Under the pieces are notes generated by a model. It ran no database searches and had not been told where the DNA came from. It saw nothing but the letters and a program-made list of their open reading frames with translations. A DNA stretch of 64,000 nt, taken from Limnobaculum allomyrinae. GTDB lineage: Bacteria; Pseudomonadota; Gammaproteobacteria; Enterobacterales; Enterobacteriaceae. The stretch is from positions 1 to 64,000 of the forward strand of contig NZ_JADRCR010000002.1 of the NCBI RefSeq assembly GCF_016649425.1. The letters are read 5' to 3'. Of this stretch, positions 1-8,388 are shown piece after piece. The position numbers and the translations under genes are program-made. Positions within the stretch are counted from its first letter, which is position 1; every line of letters starts with the position of its first letter.

Positions 1-129
1 ACCGCGCCACAGAACTTCCGCGATATCGGCCATGCCCATAGGGGCTCCGGGATGGCCTGATTTGGCCTTTTGTACGGCGTCCATACTGAGGGCGCGAATA
101 GCGTTAGCGAGTTCTTTATGAGAGGGCAT
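1..129 (-). CDS. tktA: Transketolase, N-terminal 43 residues (gene runs off the left edge)
   Basis: Thiamine-diphosphate transketolase of the non-oxidative pentose phosphate pathway, cytoplasmic. Only the first 43 codons lie in the window. The peptide begins [17 protein letters not shown] and continues through [10 protein letters not shown] and ADIAEVLW, which is the invariant N-terminus of enterobacterial transketolases, including the GHPG thiamine-binding segment. The ATG on the minus strand is at 129. tktA rather than tktB is chosen because the match to the E. coli TktA N-terminus is near complete, but the fragment is too short to separate the paralogues firmly. The gene is transcribed leftward, divergent from the EamA exporter. 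Confidence 0.93.
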   Translation of the reverse strand, partial: MPSHKELANAIRALSMDAVQKAKSGHPGAPMGMADIAEVLWRG

Positions 130-412
130 CATTAGCTCCATTGGGTGAAAGATATCCAGAACAAAATATGTCTGCTTATGTATCCAGATTGATAGTTATA
201 ACAGATTAATTCGAGCGCTGAGAAGCAAAAAATTTATCATATTAGTTAAAAATCGTCGGCTAAAAACCGATTTATCAATGAGAATGGTTGATTATCGCCA
301 CAGCATAAAGGTGATGAGGGCATCAACATAGTGTCAGGTATGCTGCTTTTAGGGTGCTTAATCGCTGAAATAATGGGAGTTTAAAGAAAATTTTTTTGAT
401 CGGTTTCTCTGC

Positions 413-440
413 TTGCCTTCCCCCGGCTTTAGTCGATAAT
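413..440 (+). promoter_or_regulatory. Possible sigma-70 promoter in the gap between tktA and the EamA gene
   Basis: The 437-base gap between tktA and the exporter gene has no credible ORF. A -35-like TTGCCT (413-418) and a -10-like GATAAT (435-440) sit 16 bases apart and face the exporter. This is a weak pattern call. Otherwise the gap is AT-rich divergent promoter DNA. Confidence 0.3.
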
Positions 441-566
441 ACACCGACCTTGATCTTATGATTGCTTAACTGTTCATCGCTGACTTATCGTCTACATCCA
501 CAGAACAATCACAAACAAATGAATCGAGGTGTTATTTTCCGGTTTTGCCGTAGCTGAACCGGTGTT

Positions 567-1475
567 GTGATCTCTCTCTGTGGTGTAACCATCTTGAAAC
601 TCAATCTCTCTGCCGTTATCGCATTAATCTGCATTACTTGTATCTGGAGTTACAGCTGGATCGTGATGAAGACTCTGCTGGTTTATATCGGCCCGTTCGA
701 TTTCGCTGCGATACGCTGCACATTGGGTGCAGTATTGCTATTACTGGTGCTTAAACTACGTAATCGGGGAATGAAACCGCCACCGCTGGGTACTACTTTT
801 ATCATTGGTGTACTACAGACGGTTGGCATGGTCGGTTTTTCCCAGTGGGCGTTGATCACGGGGGGAGCAGGGAAGGTCGCTATTCTGGCATATACCATGC
901 CGTTCTGGGTAATTTTACTGGCGGCGCTGTTCTTAAATGAACGTCTGGTTAAATTGCAGTATTGGGCCACGGCAATAGCTATTTGCGGCATGATTCTGAT
1001 TTTACAGCCGTGGAATAATAACGGTTCTATGCTGGCTTCCATATTGGCACTGCTATCTGGTTTCTGTTGGGGAGCCAGTGTGATTATTGCCAAGCGTCTG
1101 TATCTTCGTACACCAACGGACTTGTTATCGCTCACCACCTGGCAGATGGTGATGGGGGCTATTGTATTAGTGGTTATCGCTCTGTTTGTCCCTTCAAAAC
1201 CGATTGTCTGGCACCCTTACCTTTGGGGAGGCTTATTGTATAACGCGGTTCTGGCAACGGCGGTTGCCTGGGTGCTATGGATGTTTATTTTGAAACATTT
1301 ACCCGCTTCTGTTGCCGGGTTAGGTACATTGGCGGTTCCCGTCTGTAGTGCGCTTTTGTCATGGTGGTTATTGGGAGAGCGTCCTAATGGTTCTGAAATG
1401 GCAGGTATTATTTGTGTGGTGATGGCACTGGTTCTGGTGAGTTTACCTAAGCGCAGATCACAGAAAACTCTCTGA
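567..1475 (+). CDS. EamA/DMT-family transporter
   Basis: Inner-membrane drug/metabolite transporter (EamA family), probably an exporter of a small metabolite; the substrate cannot be read from sequence. About ten hydrophobic segments are visible in two repeated halves, as in this family, including an early CIWSYSWI helix and a LNERL-W turn between the halves; the length near 300 residues is typical. The annotated start is GTG at 567. A TTG at 594 (MKLNLSAVIAL) gives a cleaner first membrane segment and is a real alternative. It is followed by a hairpin terminator and then by the iron-reductase gene. I see no operon partner. Confidence 0.85.
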   Translation: MISLCGVTILKLNLSAVIALICITCIWSYSWIVMKTLLVYIGPFDFAAIRCTLGAVLLLLVLKLRNRGMKPPPLGTTFIIGVLQTVGMVGFSQWALITGGAGKVAILAYTMPFWVILLAALFLNERLVKLQYWATAIAICGMILILQPWNNNGSMLASILALLSGFCWGASVIIAKRLYLRTPTDLLSLTTWQMVMGAIVLVVIALFVPSKPIVWHPYLWGGLLYNAVLATAVAWVLWMFILKHLPASVAGLGTLAVPVCSALLSWWLLGERPNGSEMAGIICVVMALVLVSLPKRRSQKTL

Positions 1476-1496
1476 ACCTTTAAATAATAAGAAAAG

Positions 1497-1520
1497 CTGA
1501 CGATGGTTCTTTATCGTCAG
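1497..1520 (+). terminator. Hairpin after the EamA gene
   Basis: Perfect 8-bp stem CTGACGAT / ATCGTCAG with an 8-base loop, 21 bases after the exporter stop codon. An A-rich tract precedes it and only a short T stretch follows, so the call as an intrinsic terminator is moderate. Confidence 0.55.
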
Positions 1521-1547
1521 TTAACGTTCCTGTCTTAGGCTTTAAAT

Positions 1548-1598
1548 GATAATAGCAATCATTTATTATTGGCAATGTTGATTGAAATAATCATTGCC
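1548..1598 (+). promoter_or_regulatory. Two Fur-box-like operators upstream of the ferric reductase gene
   Basis: Two 19-base segments, 1548-1566 and 1580-1598, each match the Fur consensus GATAATGATAATCATTATC at 13 of 19 positions. The first contains the dyad AATGAT-N7-ATCATT. The second lies inside a larger inverted repeat GGCAATG (1571-1577) / CATTGCC (1592-1598). They sit immediately before the ribosome-binding site of a siderophore-interacting reductase, which fits iron repression. Confidence 0.55.
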
Positions 1599-1617
1599 AA
1601 TCTTAAGGATCTGCCCT

Positions 1618-2430
1618 ATGTCCTCTTCTTGCCCACCCAAACGCGCTGACGGTCAGCGGCAATTGCACGTTATAGCGTCTTATATGCTGACGGAAAATAT
1701 CCGTCGGGTGATTATGGGGGGCGAAGAACTGGCCGGTTTAGATATTGATACCAGCCTGATAGGCCCTCATTTAAAACTCTTTATTCCACCAGCTAATGCA
1801 ACATGTTTACTTTGGCCTGAATATGATGCCGTAAAAGGGCGTTTGGTATGGCCGGAGCAGGGGGAACGTCCAACGCTAAGAACCTATAGCCTGCGCGATT
1901 ATGATGCTCAATTACGTCAGCTGACTATCGATCTGGTTTGTCATAAGGGCGGTGTGGCTTCTGATTGGGCTAAACAGGCTAAAGCCGGTGATAAAATAGG
2001 CATTTGGGGGCCGGGGGCTCGTCTGTCCTACAACGGTCAATGGCTGGTACTGGCGGGCGATATATCGGCACTACCAGCGATTAGTTATACCCTTGAGCAA
2101 GTATTACCTGCTGAAGCTAAAGGCAAAGCCATTATTGAAGTGCCTTCAGAGGCTGATTTGATTCCTCTGCATGCACCGACAGGAATGGAAATTACCTGGT
2201 TAGTCAGGCACCCGGGGCAGGAGAGCGGCTTGATTGATGCCGTTTCTTCGACGCAAATTCCTGCGGGTGTTTCACCCCTTATCTGGGGCGGAATGGAGTG
2301 TGATTTAGCAAAAGGATTGCGTCGGGCGATTAAAGATAAGATGGCGCTACAACGTGATGAATACTATCTGGTGAATTACTGGCGCGAAGGCGTACCGGAA
2401 GGTGGATTTAACCATTCGTCTGATGAATGA
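1618..2430 (+). CDS. yqjH: Siderophore-interacting FAD-dependent ferric-chelate reductase (YqjH-like)
   Basis: Cytoplasmic flavoprotein of the siderophore-interacting family, which reduces ferric siderophores with NAD(P)H to release iron. The FAD-binding signature RTYSLRDYD and the following HKGGVASDWA segment are visible in the N-terminal half. The C-terminal SIP domain carries LAGDISALPAISYTLE and ends near YWREGVPEG, both typical. The ATG at 1618 is preferred over an upstream in-frame TTG (1594) because TAAGGAT lies at correct distance before it and the TTG overlaps a Fur-like operator. The resulting 270 residues fit the family. Probably iron regulated through the upstream Fur-like boxes. 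Confidence 0.85.
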   Translation: MSSSCPPKRADGQRQLHVIASYMLTENIRRVIMGGEELAGLDIDTSLIGPHLKLFIPPANATCLLWPEYDAVKGRLVWPEQGERPTLRTYSLRDYDAQLRQLTIDLVCHKGGVASDWAKQAKAGDKIGIWGPGARLSYNGQWLVLAGDISALPAISYTLEQVLPAEAKGKAIIEVPSEADLIPLHAPTGMEITWLVRHPGQESGLIDAVSSTQIPAGVSPLIWGGMECDLAKGLRRAIKDKMALQRDEYYLVNYWREGVPEGGFNHSSDE

Positions 2431-2556
2431 CGGCACCATTTAGGGTAAAAATCAAAGAAAAATAGCGGTGTAAGGTAACAATTTATTGTTCCACAGTAGA
2501 CGATAAAGCGTATTCCTGTAAAACTGGCCTCTCCCTCTATTCAGGATGAATCGATA

Positions 2557-5367
2557 ATGGATGAGTTGATATTCCTTGGTTTTATCATTCTTATCGCTGT
2601 ACTGGCATCGCCAATAATGGCGCTGGTGGCTATGAGCCGCAGTCGCCACGCCAGAGACGAAGTAAGCCAGCTAAAAAAGCAGGTTGAGTCGTTGCAAAAA
2701 CAGCTTAACCAGTTGGAAGATATTCCCGTCAGGCGGTCTGCTGCCCCGGAGACGAAGGTTGAATCTGCCATATCACAAAAATTACCAGAGCGGGTTATAC
2801 CTCCGGTAGCAGATGAATTTGTTCCAGCTATGCCACCGGCGATGGCAGCAAAAAGCGATCTGGAACCTGTCAATTCTCCATTAACATCAGTTGAATCAGT
2901 TCCGCCGATTTCAGCGCCGGTTGTGGAACCGGCCAGCGCTCAGACATCATCTGTGAATGTTGCCGCGAAATCCGTTACCACTCCCAAATCAGCACAGCCT
3001 CAAACTCAGCCAGTCTCACCCGCTCAAAGTGAAGGTTCAGATATTTTCTCTGGCATAATATCCTGGCTGGTAAAAGGTAACCCGGTAGCAAAATTAGGTA
3101 TTTTGCTGCTGTTTTTTGGTATTGCCTACCTGCTGAAATATACCATTGAACGGGATATGTTCCCGATTGAGTTACGCCTTGCCAGCTCGGCGCTGATCAG
3201 TGTAGTCCTGTTGGCATTAGGATGGCGTTTACGTCATAAGCAGTCTTTGTATGCCCTGATATTGCAGGGGGGTGCCGTGGGGGCGTTGTATCTCACGGTA
3301 TTTGCTGCTTTCCGAATTTACCAGCTGTTACCCCATACTTTTGCCTTTGTATTAATGCTGGTAATTTGTGCCGCCAGTGTGGCTTTGGCTGTGTTACAGC
3401 GGGCATTGAGCCTCGCGATGCTTGCCAGTATTGGTGGTTACCTGTCACCAATATTGCTCTCCACCGGTAGCGCTAACCATATTGGACTGTTCTCTTACTA
3501 TTTCCTTATTTCCAGTGGCATTCTGTTTATCAGTATCTGGCAATCATGGCGAGTACTTAACCTGCTGGGCTTTGTCTTCACCTTTGGCGTGGCCATTATG
3601 TGGGGTGTTGAACATTATCAACCGGAGGATTACCTCTCCTGCCAGCTATTCCTGATTGCCAACTTGATTCTGTTTAGCCTGCTGGCTGAACTGTTTGCGG
3701 TGAAGAATCGACTGCAGCAGCATATGGCGATAGATGGAACTCTGCTGTTCGGTCCGCCGTTGATTGGTTTTGCGCTGCAATATGCGATGACTGAACAGTG
3801 GCAGTTTGGCCCGGCGTTCTCGGCGCTAGGCTTTGGTCTGATTTATCTGGTGATTACTTGGGCAACGCTGCGCCGTTTCCCACAGGAAGGCAAACGTATC
3901 GCATTAGGGTATCTGGCTCTGGGGGGAAGCTTTGTTACGCTGGCGATCCCTCTGGCGCTTTCTGCTCAATGGACTGCGCTGGCCTGGGCACTGGAAGGTC
4001 TGGGTATTTTGTGGTTTGGCCTGTTGCAACATCAGCGTCGTTTGAGCTGGAGTGGTAGTGCGCTGCTGGTACTGGCATTAGGTGCCCAATTGGTGGCCTA
4101 TCAGGATTATCGTTGGGATATCTCTTTACTGTTTGTTTTACCGGTGCTGTTCCTGTGCTTTATTGCCGGTGGTGCTTTATGGCGTCACTTCAAACCAGAG
4201 TCTGATGCCTGGAAGGGGATCAGTATGGCGATGTTGGTGGCCGGTATTATGCTCTGGTGCTGGTGGTTGATAGAACTGCCGTTTGCTTTCTGGACCAGAA
4301 CTTATAGTCTGGAACCAATGTTACTGGCGCTGTTGGGACTCAGTATCTCTATCTGGATATGGCGCATTGCCGGAAACCGCTTAGCATGGCCTGAGCTCAA
4401 ACAATCGGTTTGGCTATTGTGGCCAGCGGCGGTAATGGCACTGTTCGTGCAACTCAGTAATGACTCGCTGCCAACGGCGTTAGGGTTATGGAATTTGATA
4501 TGGCTGGCAGTCGTCGCTACGGCACTCTTCCTGTTGCATCGTGATGCTCCTCAACTGCTGAAAGGCAACACAGAAAAACTGGCACATTTGGTTCTCTTCT
4601 GGCTGGTATTGGCTTGGGTGGGAAGTGAGGTTTATTGGCGTACCGTTCAAATGGCGTGGGGAATGAACGAATGGCGCTTCTATTTGCAGATGTGCAGTTT
4701 GTCGTTAGTTATTTTATTGCTATGGATCGCCGATCGTCGCCAGTACTGGCCGCTTAAGGCGCATGCCAATGTTTATTGGCTGGGTACCATTCCGCTGATG
4801 GCGGTGGCAGGTGCGATGCTACTAACCGGCAATATGATGGATGGGCAGATGGTTAACTGGCGCTATATTCCATTGGTTAATCCACTGGAAGAAGCGGCGA
4901 TGTTCGGTATTTTGATGCTGGTCGTCTGGCTACATCGTATTAGCGCGGTTTTGAAGCCGCATGCCATTCAGTTGGATTCTATTATTCCGTTAGTGGGTTG
5001 GGGGCTGGCGTTCTGGTGGTTCAATGGCATTCTGTTGCGGGCACTGGCTTACTATGCCGATATCGCCTGGTGGTTTGATGCGTTGTGGGCATCACGCCTG
5101 ATCCATACTACCTTTGCCATTGTCTGGACACTTATCGCACTGATTTGTATGGTATTCTCTGCACGTACCGGACGTCGGTTTATCTGGTTCATTGGCGCCG
5201 CTTTACTGGGCGTGGTGATCTTTAAATTATTCCTGGTGGATAGCGCTAAAGGTGGCGGCTTAGCCCGTGCCATCGCATTCCTGGGCGTTGCAGTCTTGCT
5301 GTTAGTTGTGGGATATTTTTCCCCGTTACCTCCCCGTCAGCCGCTTAAGCAGGAGCCAAAGGCATGA
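2557..5367 (+). CDS. DUF2339 polytopic membrane protein
   Basis: Large inner-membrane protein of unknown function (DUF2339). Residues 1-25 form a first membrane helix, followed by a coiled-coil stretch (roughly 28-55, VSQLKKQVESLQKQLNQLED) and a Pro/Ser/Val-rich linker to about residue 160. The remaining ~770 residues are almost continuous hydrophobic helices, probably more than twenty. The start is supported by CAGGATGA nine bases upstream. The stop overlaps the next gene as ATGA, so the two are translationally coupled. Family membership is seen clearly; no biochemical role is established to my knowledge. Confidence 0.85.
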   Translation: MDELIFLGFIILIAVLASPIMALVAMSRSRHARDEVSQLKKQVESLQKQLNQLEDIPVRRSAAPETKVESAISQKLPERVIPPVADEFVPAMPPAMAAKSDLEPVNSPLTSVESVPPISAPVVEPASAQTSSVNVAAKSVTTPKSAQPQTQPVSPAQSEGSDIFSGIISWLVKGNPVAKLGILLLFFGIAYLLKYTIERDMFPIELRLASSALISVVLLALGWRLRHKQSLYALILQGGAVGALYLTVFAAFRIYQLLPHTFAFVLMLVICAASVALAVLQRALSLAMLASIGGYLSPILLSTGSANHIGLFSYYFLISSGILFISIWQSWRVLNLLGFVFTFGVAIMWGVEHYQPEDYLSCQLFLIANLILFSLLAELFAVKNRLQQHMAIDGTLLFGPPLIGFALQYAMTEQWQFGPAFSALGFGLIYLVITWATLRRFPQEGKRIALGYLALGGSFVTLAIPLALSAQWTALAWALEGLGILWFGLLQHQRRLSWSGSALLVLALGAQLVAYQDYRWDISLLFVLPVLFLCFIAGGALWRHFKPESDAWKGISMAMLVAGIMLWCWWLIELPFAFWTRTYSLEPMLLALLGLSISIWIWRIAGNRLAWPELKQSVWLLWPAAVMALFVQLSNDSLPTALGLWNLIWLAVVATALFLLHRDAPQLLKGNTEKLAHLVLFWLVLAWVGSEVYWRTVQMAWGMNEWRFYLQMCSLSLVILLLWIADRRQYWPLKAHANVYWLGTIPLMAVAGAMLLTGNMMDGQMVNWRYIPLVNPLEEAAMFGILMLVVWLHRISAVLKPHAIQLDSIIPLVGWGLAFWWFNGILLRALAYYADIAWWFDALWASRLIHTTFAIVWTLIALICMVFSARTGRRFIWFIGAALLGVVIFKLFLVDSAKGGGLARAIAFLGVAVLLLVVGYFSPLPPRQPLKQEPKA

Positions 5368-6812
5368 TGTCGTTAATAAAAATAAAAAAATCCTCTTTCA
5401 CTTTACGCGTGGCACTATGTGGGCTGTGTATATCGGTGTTACCGCTGGCCCAGGCTGATGACATTGAGCTAACACCAAAGGATTTTTATAAGGGAGCAGA
5501 ATTGGACGTTTCTGCGCCATCTCCTTTTTATCGTTTAACGTTGCCGGAAGACGTCTATCTTGAAACGGTCTATCCTGATTTGCGGGATGTTCGGGTGTTT
5601 AACAGTTCGGGGCAGGCGGTCACTTTGGCTTTATCTCCGGTGGATAATGACACCACTGAACAACAAAATATCCCATTACGTATTTTCCCGATGCAGATGT
5701 CGGTGAATAAACCTGCGGAGAATCAGCAGGATGACCGGGAAACCTTCACGTTTAAATCTGCTGGTGGCGTTGAGGTTAAACTCTATCAGGATGGCGAACG
5801 TAAGCCGGAAGCGACTTACCTGTTAGAGCTAAATCAGGATAAAGATAAGCCTGAAGACGTAGGGTTTAACCAAATCATGCTGGACTGGGCTCAAAACAGT
5901 ACTAACTGGCAGGCGAAAGTTACTCTGTATAGCAGCAGCGATCTGAAAGACTGGCGTAAACAGGCGGATAATGCACCGTTGATGGACTTAACCTCTGGTA
6001 CCGACCGCCTGTTGCTAAATAATGTTGATATTGATGATAACTACAGTAGCCGACGCGCTCGCTATTGGCTATTGGTGGTGAATAGTGATGAAAAAATAGC
6101 GGTTCCGGCAATCTCCAAGGCGCAGGGTGTGGTAATTACCCGACGTACAGCGGTTGAAACTATCGAATTGACGTTTAAGTCTGAAACGGTATCGAAAACT
6201 GAAGCGATATATCAGCTACCGCGTCCCCAACCTCTGTCATCCCTTTCTATCGTGCCTGAACAGAGTAATACGGTTTTGCCGGTTAATATTGAGTACCGGA
6301 GCAGTGAGCAGGATAAATGGCGTCCTCTGACGACCACCGTGGTATATCAAATTCATGGTGATACCGGATACCGTACTTCAGAACCTTTAACGATGAACCA
6401 CCTGTTAGTTCAGGGGATTCGGGTGAAAGCGGTAAATGGCAACTGGGGAGATACTGTTCCTAACGTGGTCGCCCAGCGGGAACGGGTAGATGTACTGTTT
6501 AACGGACAGGGTAATCCTCCTTATTTGCTGGCATGGGGAGCCAATCAGGCACCTAAAGCGACTATAGGTGTAAACCAGTTAATTCCCGCTGCTGAAATGC
6601 AGCAAAATGGATTGCAGGGACTACCTCAGGCTTATGCCGGAAACACGGTAGTACTGGGTGGAGAAGAACGCCTGACGGCAACCTCACCGGTAGAACGCGC
6701 TCAACAATGGCAAACCTGGTTATTGTGGGGGTTACTGATTGTTGGCGTTGCCGGATTGGCGTTGGTGGTGTTGAGACTGGCGCGAGAGCTAATGGAGCCT
6801 AAAGCTAAGTAA
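5364..6812 (+). CDS. DUF3999 envelope protein
   Basis: Periplasm-facing protein of unknown function (DUF3999). The N-terminus has a signal peptide (LCISVLPLAQADDIELTP, cleavage likely after AQA). A long beta-rich region follows, with FYRLTLPEDVY and YWLLVVNS segments, and a single C-terminal membrane helix (about residues 450-472, LLWGLLIVGVAGLALVVL) ends in a short basic tail, so most of the protein faces the periplasm. It overlaps the DUF2339 gene by four bases. DUF2339-DUF3999 pairing is a recurrent arrangement, which suggests that the two form one envelope complex; that is inference. Confidence 0.83.
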   Translation: MMSLIKIKKSSFTLRVALCGLCISVLPLAQADDIELTPKDFYKGAELDVSAPSPFYRLTLPEDVYLETVYPDLRDVRVFNSSGQAVTLALSPVDNDTTEQQNIPLRIFPMQMSVNKPAENQQDDRETFTFKSAGGVEVKLYQDGERKPEATYLLELNQDKDKPEDVGFNQIMLDWAQNSTNWQAKVTLYSSSDLKDWRKQADNAPLMDLTSGTDRLLLNNVDIDDNYSSRRARYWLLVVNSDEKIAVPAISKAQGVVITRRTAVETIELTFKSETVSKTEAIYQLPRPQPLSSLSIVPEQSNTVLPVNIEYRSSEQDKWRPLTTTVVYQIHGDTGYRTSEPLTMNHLLVQGIRVKAVNGNWGDTVPNVVAQRERVDVLFNGQGNPPYLLAWGANQAPKATIGVNQLIPAAEMQQNGLQGLPQAYAGNTVVLGGEERLTATSPVERAQQWQTWLLWGLLIVGVAGLALVVLRLARELMEPKAK

Positions 6813-6857
6813 CTGAAAAATTTAGTGGTTTGGCTTTAGTGGTTAGCGGCATTCATC

Positions 6858-6948
6858 GTCGGGCTTGACCCGACGTACTTTGAAACCGGATTCAGATGGT
6901 TTTCCGGCCGGCACAATGGTGATATGTGCATATTGCCATTACGGCCGG
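6858..6948. repeat. Two intergenic hairpins after the DUF3999 gene
   Basis: First hairpin: GTCGGG (6858-6863), CTTGA loop, CCCGAC (6869-6874). Second: CCGGCCG (6904-6910) and CGGCCGG (6942-6948) bracket an imperfect inner stem with AATGG/CCATT. They lie in the 200-base gap before the convergent DUF1622 gene and could act as transcription ends or as a REP-like element. No T tract follows. Confidence 0.5.
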
Positions 6949-7014
6949 AATATACTTGAATGCTGATCGATTAGCTCTGCCAGCATAGTCATCAGGTTTT
7001 ATTTGATGTGCCAC

Positions 7015-7467
7015 TTATTTAATCTCTGGGGCGGTGGCATCACTATTCTGAGGTTCGTTTTCATCCTTCAGAGTTTCAGATTTATTGTTCCCGGCGATAT
7101 CCGCTTTTTGTTCTGTGATTTTTTCTGTTATCGGGACAGGAGCAATAGTCGCAAGTACTTTCGATTCCCGACCAATAAATAGTGATAGCAAGGTGCGGAC
7201 GGCCACAATAGAAACCAGCGCTATCAGTTCATTGTAGCCAGGGCTCATGATTGTTCGCAGAATATTGACGGCAATCAGAATTTCCACCCCAAGTAACAAG
7301 CGAGAGCAGAGGGGGAGGCGTATCGCCAGCAAACCATTAGAAGCCTGATGTTCACGTTTAATTTCGCTGCGAATAAAGCCAATAACAGCGGCAATAACCG
7401 CATAAACGATGATTAATATACTGATAGCACTCAATATATCGTTAATCAGATAAAGTATGTCTACCAT
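7015..7467 (-). CDS. DUF1622 membrane protein
   Basis: Small inner-membrane protein of the DUF1622 family. Three hydrophobic helices are visible (about residues 10-32, 55-72 and 78-95), with the family landmarks RLPLCSRLLLGVEILIAVNI and IVAVRTLLSLFIGRE. The last ~45 residues are hydrophilic and lack similarity I recognise. Function is unknown. It stands alone, transcribed toward the DUF3999 gene. Confidence 0.75.
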   Translation of the reverse strand: MVDILYLINDILSAISILIIVYAVIAAVIGFIRSEIKREHQASNGLLAIRLPLCSRLLLGVEILIAVNILRTIMSPGYNELIALVSIVAVRTLLSLFIGRESKVLATIAPVPITEKITEQKADIAGNNKSETLKDENEPQNSDATAPEIK

Positions 7468-7625
7468 ATAAATATCCCTGTTGTGGTTAAAACCTCATGA
7501 CCTCCGCCTCTTTTTCCTTAGAGGGGGTATTAGCATCCCATGAATCGGCACTGGAAAATAGCTGTCAATATTCCCTGTTATATAGATGACCACCAATTAC
7601 ACTAAAACGTTCCGGTGAATATATT

Positions 7626-7895
7626 TCAAACAATCATGGTCAGGAGAAACAGCTTTCCTTTCAGTACCTCTTCAGGTGCGGTGACAATTTTAATATCCAT
7701 TAGTTTAAGCATGTAGCCTGGAGTAACGCTGAGATAAGGTGAGTTTTTATTGTTATAACGCATTTTGAATAGTTCATGCATATCGTCTTTGCGTATCACG
7801 ATGAGCATCTTATCGTTCGGAACTTTGCCATATTGCAGGAAAATGTCTTCCTTTTTTCGCTGGATACCTTCAATAAGATGTTCAAGTAGCGGCAT
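7626..7895 (-). CDS. Hypothetical protein, 89 residues
   Basis: An ORF starting MPLLEHLIEGIQRKKED that I do not recognise. It is soluble in composition, with an amphipathic first half and a hydrophobic tail (LKGKLFLLTMIV). It is transcribed in the same direction as the DUF1622 gene, separated from it by about 160 bases. The ribosome-binding site is weak, so it may be a minor or decaying gene. Confidence 0.45.
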   Translation of the reverse strand: MPLLEHLIEGIQRKKEDIFLQYGKVPNDKMLIVIRKDDMHELFKMRYNNKNSPYLSVTPGYMLKLMDIKIVTAPEEVLKGKLFLLTMIV

Positions 7896-8317
7896 AATGA
7901 TTCTCGCAGCGAAAGGTTATGGGTAAAAAATATCACTAATTTTGCTTCTGATAAACAAGGATTTCCTGTTGAAGTAAAGAAGAATCTTTATCAGTGAAGC
8001 CGTTGTTGATTGTTTTAACAGTACGAATGATTTGATATTAGCGTAAAGGAAAAATTTATGCTTAATTTCTGTGTTTTTTTTAGTAAAACTATGAGTGTTT
8101 TATATTTATATTTTACAGATTGATTTCTGGTGTTTAGCGCATTTAAGCTTTTCAATTTTTTATTTGTTGTGTTGAATTGGCTTTTTATTGCAGTTAGAGA
8201 TTTTTGTTTTTTGATGATGATTTTATTGGTGTTTTTATTTTTATTCTATTTTTAATCACGTTAATTTTTACTTTTTATTTTTCTGAAAAATATATATCTA
8301 TAGGGGTTATTGTTCAT

Positions 8318-8359
8318 TTGATAATTATCAAAATACTCCTTTGTTAGTATTCATATAAT
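8318..8359 (+). promoter_or_regulatory. FNR-activated class II promoter of the first DMSO-reductase operon
   Basis: A perfect FNR site TTGATAATTATCAA lies at 8318-8331 and a perfect -10 box TATAAT at 8354-8359. If transcription starts about 7 bases after the -10, the FNR site is centred near -41.5, the classical class II geometry. The rest of the 493-base gap (7896-8388) is very AT-rich and shows no ORF. The call depends on motif and spacing only, but both are textbook matches. Confidence 0.8.
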
Positions 8360-8388
8360 CGCTTTTATTTATGTGAGCGATTTAATTA

